Below are positions 6,497-11,596 of a stretch of DNA of 11,596 bases, piece by piece. Numbering within the stretch: the stretch's first letter is position 1; the number at the start of each line of letters is the position of its first letter. The DNA is from Bacteriovoracaceae bacterium UBA6261 (lineage in GTDB: Bacteria; Bdellovibrionota; Bacteriovoracia; Bacteriovoracales; Bacteriovoracaceae). Position numbers and translations under genes: made by a program. Location of the stretch: contig DJVH01000048.1 in assembly GCA_002440825.1 (NCBI GenBank), forward strand, positions 1 through 11,596, in the 5' to 3' direction. The notes beneath the pieces are model-generated. The model searched no databases. It saw nothing but the letters and a program-made list of their open reading frames with translations, and was not told the origin of the DNA.

Positions 6497-8356
6497 ATGA
6501 AGACACTTAGACTTATTCCCCTTCTGTTTTTGTCCACTCAACTGGCAGCGCAGACTGTAGTCACTCCAACTGCGGCCACAAGCACGGCCGATGGTTCCAT
6601 TTCTGTTTCAGGTGAAGCTGCAAGAAATGGTGTCTTGCTCGACAATGCAGCGAAGTCGGAAGAGTATCTTAAAAAATCCGGTTACACACAATCGACCAAT
6701 AAATTTTTAAAAGGCTCCAATGCTGAAGCTCAAGCCTCAGCGAAAGCTAATCTGACAGATCAGGAAAAACAACTCGTCGATACTTACGTGGATCAGGCGG
6801 GCTCCAGCAAAATCATCAAAGAAAAATGTGTGGGCGAAATGAAAAATGCCTGCGCTGGTGAAGAAGTCGATCACAAAGTCATGGGCATGAGTCCGGTAAT
6901 GATTAAGATGGCCACGCAGGCGTATGCGATGTTCGGGGCAATGGGCGATTTCATGCCGGTGAGTAAAGGATCTGGAGAAGCCTTTAAAATGGGGACTGCG
7001 GAGTCTGCCTCAAAAGAAGCTGATGCCGCCGCGAAAGCCGCTGAAGCAAAGGGCGGAGAAGCTGCTCAAAAAGCAAAAGACAAAGCTGGAGATGCGGCCG
7101 AAAATGCCAAAGATAAAAAAGCCTCTGATTACTGCAAATACATTCCAACAGTCACCGAAACTCTTGCAAAATTTTATCAATCTGATGCTGTTAAAAAGAT
7201 GGACGCCGAAACAAATAACGGTGGAGAAACGTCTCAAAAAGAAATGCTTCTCAAAGCAGCCAAGAGCCACGATTCGAGAGCGAAACAAGCACAATTTCAA
7301 GCTGTCGGCTGGTACGGAAGTGCGGCTTGTTACGCGTACAAAGCAGCGTCTGGAGATTTCGCCGTTGATACATCCCTGGTTGTAAAATTAGGAGCCGCGA
7401 CTCTTCTTGGAACATTCTATCAATCCGAAGTCAGCACCAATAAAGGTTATGGCGACAAAGTAAGAGAAATCGCCAACTCGCTTCCAGGTGTTGGTCAATG
7501 TAATCCGATCACGGAAAATAATTGTTTCTGTGCAGAAGAAGAACATAAAAACGATACACGTTATTGTATGGAGCAGATTCAGGCGAGACAAGCAGCCGCT
7601 GCACAATTCACGCGAGTCACTTGCGTTGACAACAAAATGCAGGCGGACAGAAATTGTACATGCGATAAAACAAACACATGTTTCGATAAAATTTTTGAAC
7701 AACCAGGCTATTCCGATTTGAAACTGGGACTTGGCTATACCAACTCTCCTTTCAGACCGATTGCGGCCCTTGCTCATGGGAGACTTGAAGCTTCCACAAT
7801 TAATGGGACTGCAGCGACGCAAGCAGCGGCCATTGCCAAAAAGGCCCTTGCCGAACTTGCAGCAAAAGTTCCAAGTGGAAATGGTCCTCTGACATTATCG
7901 CAAAAAGAAATTTACGACGGGCTTGTTTCACAAGGAATACCGGGCAATGCCGCAAGACTGATGGCCCTCAATCCTCCTCCAGCAGGTGCGATGGCCGAAG
8001 CAAAAACAAAAGTGGCGAGCCTCGGTACTCCGGCCGCCATTGATCTTTCATCTTATTCAGGCAAAAAATCCAATATCGTCGATTTCTCCGGTGGAAACGG
8101 ACTTGGCATCGGGGGCCGGAAACCGGAAAAGAAGAGTGACGTTAACGATTTTCTGGGCAAGTTGAACCCTAACCAGAAAAATGCCGCAACTCCCGGAAAA
8201 ATTCTGGAGTTTGCTCAAAAAGCTGAAAGACAAGCGGCGCAAGTTTCAAAAGCGGATAAGCCGATTTTCGAAATTATCTCGCTTCGTTACCAGCTTTCAG
8301 GAAGAAGACTTCTGCAAGTCGATCCTCCGGCCCAGGCGACTGCGGCCGGAAATTAA
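6497..8356 (+). CDS. Large secreted Cys-rich, Ala-rich protein of unknown function
   Basis: Family not recognised. The 619-aa product starts with a signal peptide (MKTLRLIPLLFLSTQLAAQ, cleavage near LAA-QT or AAQ-TV). The next 100 residues are Ala/Thr/Ser-rich. C111 and C119 are followed by a Met-rich helix, then a Lys/Ala segment at about 173-208 (EAAQKAKDKAGDAAENAKDKK) resembling LEA-type helical repeats. Residues 335-395 hold eight cysteines in two similar units: C335-x7-C343-x-C345-x11-C357, then C376-x10-C387-x-C389-x5-C395. In total there are 12 cysteines, an even number consistent with disulfides outside the cytoplasm; none lies beyond 395. The C-terminal 200 residues are Ala/Pro/Gly-rich and end in a strand-like FEIISLRYQLSGRRLLQVD. 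There is no lipobox and no later membrane segment. The ATG at 6497 follows AGAGGG closely. Confidence 0.85.
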   Translation: MKTLRLIPLLFLSTQLAAQTVVTPTAATSTADGSISVSGEAARNGVLLDNAAKSEEYLKKSGYTQSTNKFLKGSNAEAQASAKANLTDQEKQLVDTYVDQAGSSKIIKEKCVGEMKNACAGEEVDHKVMGMSPVMIKMATQAYAMFGAMGDFMPVSKGSGEAFKMGTAESASKEADAAAKAAEAKGGEAAQKAKDKAGDAAENAKDKKASDYCKYIPTVTETLAKFYQSDAVKKMDAETNNGGETSQKEMLLKAAKSHDSRAKQAQFQAVGWYGSAACYAYKAASGDFAVDTSLVVKLGAATLLGTFYQSEVSTNKGYGDKVREIANSLPGVGQCNPITENNCFCAEEEHKNDTRYCMEQIQARQAAAAQFTRVTCVDNKMQADRNCTCDKTNTCFDKIFEQPGYSDLKLGLGYTNSPFRPIAALAHGRLEASTINGTAATQAAAIAKKALAELAAKVPSGNGPLTLSQKEIYDGLVSQGIPGNAARLMALNPPPAGAMAEAKTKVASLGTPAAIDLSSYSGKKSNIVDFSGGNGLGIGGRKPEKKSDVNDFLGKLNPNQKNAATPGKILEFAQKAERQAAQVSKADKPIFEIISLRYQLSGRRLLQVDPPAQATAAGN

Positions 8357-8364
8357 AACTTTCA

Positions 8365-8433
8365 AGAGACATTTTTGATTCCAAAATGATACAATTTTTA
8401 AAATTTAAAATTATGGAATCAATTTATGTCTCT
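8365..8433. repeat. Interrupted inverted repeat covering the ribosome-binding site and start codon of the glycosyltransferase gene
   Basis: The left arm is AGAGACAT (8365-8372), TT, TTGATTCCA (8375-8383). The right arm is TGGAATCAA (8414-8422), TTT, ATGTCTCT (8426-8433). All 17 arm positions pair, with only a TT/TTT internal loop and a 30-nt AT-rich apical loop. The right arm holds the Shine-Dalgarno GGAA (8415-8418) and the ATG at 8426-8428. RNA beginning left of 8365 would hide both. RNA started inside the loop would lack the left arm and leave them free. The structure begins 9 bp after the stop of the upstream gene. A DNA-binding operator is the alternative reading. Confidence 0.7.
8366..8395 (+). 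promoter_or_regulatory. Candidate extended -10 promoter for the glycosyltransferase gene
   Basis: TGATACAAT (8387-8395) has the TGn extension and one mismatch to TATAAT. GAGACA (8366-8371), 18 bp upstream, matches the -35 consensus at four of six positions. Transcription would begin near 8401-8402, to the right of the left arm of the inverted repeat, giving a leader of about 25 nt with a free Shine-Dalgarno. Predicted by eye in very AT-rich DNA. Confidence 0.3.
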
Positions 8434-9154
8434 GCCATTTGAAAAAACACTGGTCATTATTCCGACCTATAACGAAATCGACAATATTGAAAAAATGATC
8501 ACCACTCTGTTCGGGCTCTATCCTGCCCTTTCAATTTTGATCATCGAGGATGGATCACCGGATGGCACAGCTCAGGTCGTAAAACGCCTGCAAAATGATT
8601 TTAAAACTCTTTATATGATTGAACGCAGAGGAAAGCTGGGTCTGGGAACGGCGTACATTACTGGCTTTAAATGGGCCCTGGAAAAAAGTTTCGAATATGT
8701 TTTCGAAATGGACTGCGATTTTTCACACGACCCAAAACAAATTCCCGATCTTCTGGAAGCTGCTCAGTCGAATGATCTCGTTATCGGGTCCCGTTATATT
8801 GACGGCATCAGAATCATCAACTGGCCGTTCAGAAGGCTTCTTCTCTCTTACTGCGCTTCTATTTACACACGAGCAATTACCGGCATTCCGGTCTTTGATA
8901 CGACTGGCGGTTTTAAATGCTTTAAGAGAACAGCGCTGCAGTCGCTGGATTTCAACCGCATTATCTCCAACGGATACTCATTTCAGCTGGAACTCAATTA
9001 TAAAATCTGGGTTAAAGGACTGAGCATAAAAGAAGTGCCGATCATTTTTTACGAACGCAGAGACGGCCAGTCAAAAATGGGCGGCGGGATTATTGTCGAA
9101 GCTGTTTTTGCAGTTTTCAGACTGCGTTTAAAAAAGATGCTGGGATCGCTGTAA
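8426..9154 (+). CDS. Family 2 glycosyltransferase, polyprenol-phosphate mannose synthase type
   Basis: The 242-aa product transfers a sugar, most likely mannose from GDP-mannose, to a polyprenyl phosphate on the cytoplasmic face of the membrane. Diagnostic motifs in order: IIPTYNE (11-17), EDGSPDGTA (41-49), GKLGLGTAY (69-77), the metal/nucleotide motif DCDFSHDP (96-103), GSRYI (121-125), DTTGGFKCF (148-156), NGYSFQLE (182-189) and RRDGQSKM (211-218). It lacks the C-terminal membrane domain of larger homologues, as in single-domain Dpm1 enzymes. One oddity is Glu41, where the family usually has Asp (DDGSPDG). The ATG at 8426 follows GGAA by 7 nt, both inside the inverted repeat. Only 4 bp separate it from the exported hydrolase gene, so the two are probably cotranscribed. 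A different sugar donor cannot be excluded. Confidence 0.9.
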   Translation: MSLPFEKTLVIIPTYNEIDNIEKMITTLFGLYPALSILIIEDGSPDGTAQVVKRLQNDFKTLYMIERRGKLGLGTAYITGFKWALEKSFEYVFEMDCDFSHDPKQIPDLLEAAQSNDLVIGSRYIDGIRIINWPFRRLLLSYCASIYTRAITGIPVFDTTGGFKCFKRTALQSLDFNRIISNGYSFQLELNYKIWVKGLSIKEVPIIFYERRDGQSKMGGGIIVEAVFAVFRLRLKKMLGSL

Positions 9155-9158
9155 AAGA

Positions 9159-10178
9159 ATGATGAAAACAGCAATAATTTTTATTCTGTTTTTTTCGCTC
9201 CCCGCTTTCGCCAAAACTCTTATTCAAAAAAATACTTTTATTCATAAAGATAAAAGCAGAACCGTTACTGTTATGTATCCCGATACACCCTCGGATCCGA
9301 ATTATTTGCATTTCAACCCTTTTGTTTTTCATGACGACGCTGTCGTTTATGATCAGATGATTTTTCTATCTAGCCAGAAAAAAATTTATTCCACGGTCTA
9401 TCACACGGGGAAATTCGGTTTTAGAAAAACCCAAACGTCAGCTTCAGCAAAAGAGCACCTTATCCTTGCAGGGGATTCCAATATGTTTGGTGTCGGTGTG
9501 GCGGACGAAGAAACACTTCCCTCACGTTTTGCTCAAATGCTTCCGGCAAAACAAGTAATCAATATGGGTCTCGGTGGAGAAGGGCCGAGCAGTTTATTGT
9601 ATTTTCTGGAAAATTATAAGCTGGATCCCTTGCTGGAAAAAAACAGAAAGGGAATAATGATTTACGATTTTCATCACCATCTGTTTGACCGCGTGATTGG
9701 CTCAAAAGTCTTTCTTTCCTGGAGTAAACAGGCCCCCCGCTATATTCTCGAAGAGGGCAAAGTTCGTTACGCTGGTTTTTTTGAAGATTACTGGCTCGCC
9801 CGGTTTTATCTTTTTTTAAACAAACTTCCTTATAATGAAATTCTTTTTCCCAATTTACCCAGAATTAATCATGAACACATCGTCCTCACGGCTAAAGTGC
9901 TCGCTGAAATCAAAAAACATTATCTGGCGCAAACATCACCAGAAAACAGATTTATCGTTTCCTTTAATCCGGCCTATACGGCCCGACAAGCGGCCAGACA
10001 CCTGCAGGATTTAAGACAGGAACTGGAAAAAGAAAAAATTGAAATGGTTGTGTTCAGTAAAGAAGAGATCAAGCCTCTGCCAATTATTGCAGGTGAATAC
10101 CATCAAAGTGCACAGGCGCATTTAAATTATTCAGAAATGTTGAATGCAAAGTTGAAGTTAACGTTATCGAACAAGTGA
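9159..10178 (+). CDS. Exported SGNH/GDSL-type hydrolase
   Basis: The 339-aa product has a signal peptide (MMKTAIIFILFFSLPAFA-KT). An N-terminal strand-rich segment precedes block I, LILAGDSNMFGVGVADEETLPSR, with Ser107 as predicted nucleophile. NMGLGGEGPSS (135-145) fits the block II glycine. The C-terminal block is EYHQSAQAH (313-321), where His315 preceded by Glu313 stands in for the usual Asp-x-His. The block III Asn is not evident (IYDFHHHLF at 168-176 occupies that region). Such proteins act on acyl or acetyl groups of lipids and polysaccharides. With the polyprenol-phosphate sugar transferase 4 bp upstream, a role in decorating an envelope glycan is a reasonable inference. The start may be either of two adjacent ATGs (9159 or 9162). 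Its 3' end overlaps the convergent membrane-protein gene by 15 bp. Confidence 0.85.
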   Translation: MMKTAIIFILFFSLPAFAKTLIQKNTFIHKDKSRTVTVMYPDTPSDPNYLHFNPFVFHDDAVVYDQMIFLSSQKKIYSTVYHTGKFGFRKTQTSASAKEHLILAGDSNMFGVGVADEETLPSRFAQMLPAKQVINMGLGGEGPSSLLYFLENYKLDPLLEKNRKGIMIYDFHHHLFDRVIGSKVFLSWSKQAPRYILEEGKVRYAGFFEDYWLARFYLFLNKLPYNEILFPNLPRINHEHIVLTAKVLAEIKKHYLAQTSPENRFIVSFNPAYTARQAARHLQDLRQELEKEKIEMVVFSKEEIKPLPIIAGEYHQSAQAHLNYSEMLNAKLKLTLSNK

Positions 10179-10859
10179 TATGCGCGAAAACACTTCATCA
10201 TTGAGCGGATTGTACATCATCAGAACCAGAATCCAGTAAAAGCCGAATTCGAAAATGACATAGCGAAGATCAGAGGGAATCAAGCTCACAAGTCCCGCCA
10301 GAATCACGTAGGCGCCGGTTTGAGTATAGCGCGGAAGAGGAATCGCAAAGCGATTCACAACAGCACGGATTTTTTCAAGTTTAGTGTAAAAGAAAGGAAG
10401 AACAATAAAATAAAGTGTCGCCAGGATCTTGATTGCGACAGTGAAAACGATATTGTTTAAATGAAATCCCCAGATGACCAGATGGTGAACGTTCATCTGT
10501 TGTCGGGTGTTGTGAGAAGCAAAAAAGGGAGTCGATTCAAAGTTAAATATGCGTTGTCCCCAGGAGATTTCATCAAAGGCAAAGCAAAGAAAAACAATTC
10601 CGGCAATAATAAGACAAGTGGCAAAAACTCCACCGCGGAAAGGTTTTAAAATATTGGCACGATAAAAACACATGATCGCAGCAAAAACCAATGTCGAGAA
10701 AATCATCCATTGAAAGAAACCGTCGTCTGCGGCCATTTGCGATTCAAAGTGAGCGATGTCATTATGAGAAACGTAAATGGCCAGACCGAGAAATACGGCC
10801 AGCAACGGATACATGATTCTTTCAAAGATTAATAATTTTCCCAGAACTTCTTTCAACAC
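10164..10859 (-). CDS. Six-helix inner-membrane protein with an FDEISWGQR motif
   Basis: The 231-aa product has about six hydrophobic segments (roughly 13-31, 47-66, 76-95, 133-157, 181-196, 201-216). A conserved-looking patch follows helix 3: FDEISWGQR (95-103), then HNTRQQMNVHHL (116-127). I recall membrane proteins of unknown function in diverse bacteria with (E/D)EISWGQR followed by N-x-H, but I know no activity for them. The polar E/W/Q/H residues suggest a catalytic or substrate site near the membrane surface. The start is GTG at 10859, 4 nt after GGAG; the next codon, TTG at 10856, is better spaced (7 nt), and an ATG exists at 10814. The gene begins inside the last codons of rpiB (7-bp overlap), implying coupled translation. 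Confidence 0.8.
   Translation of the reverse strand: MLKEVLGKLLIFERIMYPLLAVFLGLAIYVSHNDIAHFESQMAADDGFFQWMIFSTLVFAAIMCFYRANILKPFRGGVFATCLIIAGIVFLCFAFDEISWGQRIFNFESTPFFASHNTRQQMNVHHLVIWGFHLNNIVFTVAIKILATLYFIVLPFFYTKLEKIRAVVNRFAIPLPRYTQTGAYVILAGLVSLIPSDLRYVIFEFGFYWILVLMMYNPLNDEVFSRISLVR
10340..10356. repeat. Perfect 7-bp hairpin inside the membrane-protein gene
   Basis: GAATCGC and GCGATTC flank a three-base AAA loop, encoding NRFAIP of the membrane protein on the minus strand. No T-run follows on either strand. It may be chance; listed because several such coding-sequence hairpins occur in the window. Confidence 0.4.
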
Positions 10860-11296
10860 TCTTCTCCACTGTTTTCAAATTTAGCAAGACGTTCACTGTG
10901 TCTGCCACCTTCAAATGTGTGGGTGAACCACGATTCAAGAATCGCTTCGATTTCTTTTTGAGTGTTGAATCGGGAGCCAAGGCAAATGACATTGGCATTG
11001 TTGTGCTTGCGGGACATTTCAGCGTCATGCGGGCTTCGACAAAGAGCTGCTCTGATGCCTTTAAATCTGTTGGCGGCCATCGAAACTCCGATGCCAGATC
11101 CACAGATAAGAATGCCTTCAAGATTCTGGTGAATGACTTCGTGACACAGCTTCTTGGCGTAATCAGGATAATCAGCGCGGTCAAGGGAGTAAGTGCCCAC
11201 GTCGATGAGTTCTAAATTTTTTGATTGAAGGAAGCCTTTTAAGGCTTCCTTCATTTCAAAAGCTGCATGGTCTGAACCAATGACAATTTTTTTCAT
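10853..11296 (-). CDS. rpiB: Ribose-5-phosphate isomerase B (RpiB/LacAB family)
   Basis: The 147-aa product interconverts ribose 5-phosphate and ribulose 5-phosphate in the non-oxidative pentose phosphate pathway, in the cytoplasm. Family signatures are complete: KIVIGSDHAAF (3-13), RADYPDYA (40-47), GILICGSGIGVSMAANRFKGIRAAL with the catalytic Cys65 and phosphate/anion loop GSGIG (66-70), RKHNNANVICLGSR with His98, and the C-terminal FEGGRHSERL. Length matches the family (about 149). The start is ATG at 11296; the longer open frame to 11353 only covers the end of ahcY and is not part of the protein. It starts 7 bp after the ahcY stop with no clear Shine-Dalgarno. Its end overlaps the membrane-protein gene, so ahcY-rpiB-membrane protein form one operon. 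Confidence 0.97.
   Translation of the reverse strand: MKKIVIGSDHAAFEMKEALKGFLQSKNLELIDVGTYSLDRADYPDYAKKLCHEVIHQNLEGILICGSGIGVSMAANRFKGIRAALCRSPHDAEMSRKHNNANVICLGSRFNTQKEIEAILESWFTHTFEGGRHSERLAKFENSGEEC
11226..11253. repeat. Long near-perfect hairpin inside the 5' part of rpiB
   Basis: Arms of 13 bp (TGAAGGAAGCCTT and its complement AAGGCTTCCTTCA) are separated by TT only. A realistic RNA hairpin is an 11-bp stem with a six-base loop. It covers codons 15-24 of rpiB (MKEALKGFLQ), about 45-70 nt into the gene. On the coding strand it is followed by AATCAAAAAATTT, not a T-run, so it is not an intrinsic terminator. Confidence 0.65.
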
Positions 11297-11303
11297 AACG
11301 TTT

Positions 11304-11596
11304 TTAGTATCTGTAGTGGTCTGGTTTGTATGGGCCTTCTGGCTTAATCCCAAGGTATTCAGCTTGAGAAGAAGTTAGAGTATCTAGCTTCACGCCGATT
11401 TTCTCAAGGTGAAGACGAGCGACTTTCTCATCAAGGTGCTTAGGAAGAACGTAAACTTTGTTTTCATAATTTTTATGGTTAATCCAAAGTTCAATTTGCG
11501 CCATAACCTGGTTTGTGAACGAGTTCGACATTACGAATGAAGGGTGACCTGTTCCACAGCCAAGGTTAACCAGACGGCCTTCAGCAAGAACGATTA
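11304..11596 (-). CDS. ahcY: S-adenosylhomocysteine hydrolase, C-terminal end (partial)
   Basis: The last 97 codons of the gene are inside the window; the rest lies beyond the right edge. AhcY is an NAD-dependent cytoplasmic enzyme that splits S-adenosylhomocysteine into adenosine and homocysteine, removing the product inhibitor of methyltransferases. The family's most conserved tail is present: VLAEGRLVNLGCGTGHPSF, VMSNSFTNQVMAQIELW, YVLPKHLDEKVARLHLEKIG and the terminal EGPYKPDHYRY with its C-terminal Lys and Tyr. The stop at 11304-11306 is 7 bp before rpiB, so the two are almost certainly cotranscribed. Confidence 0.98.
   Translation of the reverse strand, partial: IVLAEGRLVNLGCGTGHPSFVMSNSFTNQVMAQIELWINHKNYENKVYVLPKHLDEKVARLHLEKIGVKLDTLTSSQAEYLGIKPEGPYKPDHYRY

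Noticed and set aside
7023..7385. Long shadow open frame (120 codons) inside the Cys-rich protein gene.
   Set aside because: Product is low-complexity Lys-rich, caused by the Ala/Lys repeat of the real frame; no ribosome-binding site or family signature.
8365..8433. Terminal inverted repeats of a miniature mobile element.
   Set aside because: No flanking target-site duplication is visible, and the right arm encodes the first codons of the glycosyltransferase.
8386..8442. Short open frame (18 codons, starting ATGATACAA) overlapping the glycosyltransferase start, as a possible leader peptide.
   Set aside because: No Shine-Dalgarno, composition is just AT-rich spacer, and its start lies in the promoter-like loop that would not be transcribed.
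11297..11353. N-terminal extension of RpiB by 19 residues.
   Set aside because: The extra sequence overlaps the conserved end of ahcY in another frame, and RpiB proteins begin at MKKIVIGSDHAAF-like sequence.

Overview
The window is chromosomal DNA from a free-living or predatory-type Gram-negative bacterium. It is moderately AT-rich by eye, with tightly packed and often overlapping genes and a high share of secreted proteins of no known family. The gene style fits the Bdellovibrionota (a Bacteriovorax/Peredibacter-like organism) better than classical proteobacteria. That placement is inference from style alone: no marker gene here proves it. No phage gene, transposase, CRISPR array, tRNA or rRNA was seen.

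Layout from left to right. Positions 1-1469 (minus) hold the N-terminal 489 codons of a secreted protein with a transglutaminase-like Cys/His core and a strand-rich C-terminus. Divergent from it, 1603-2697 (plus) encodes a helical-repeat protein ending in two winged-helix-like segments. This gene meets head-on a four-gene minus-strand operon (6250 down to 2694): a DtxR-type metalloregulator, a periplasmic four-cysteine protein, an M3-family zinc oligopeptidase and a 98-aa protein. Every junction in the operon overlaps or is translationally coupled. A 246-bp divergent intergenic region with a strong stem-loop separates the operon from a 619-aa secreted Cys-rich protein (6497-8356, plus). Next come a polyprenol-phosphate-mannose-synthase-type glycosyltransferase (8426-9154) and an exported SGNH hydrolase (9159-10178), a probable envelope-glycan pair. 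On the minus strand from the right edge run the ahcY C-terminus, rpiB and a six-helix membrane protein. The last ends 15 bp inside the SGNH hydrolase gene.

The most striking non-coding structure is an interrupted inverted repeat at 8365-8433, with 17 paired positions. In any read-through transcript it would bury both the Shine-Dalgarno and the start codon of the glycosyltransferase, while a promoter-like sequence lies at its left half and loop. Other points of interest are an intrinsic terminator and a perfect 20-bp palindrome inside the last 65 bp of the 1603-2697 gene, the four-base CTAG shared by two convergent stop codons, a 13-bp-arm hairpin inside rpiB, and a DtxR regulator whose metal site keeps only part of the usual ligands. 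No complete, clearly new multi-gene defence or metabolic system can be demonstrated from this sequence; the candidates are small regulatory devices and unusual families.
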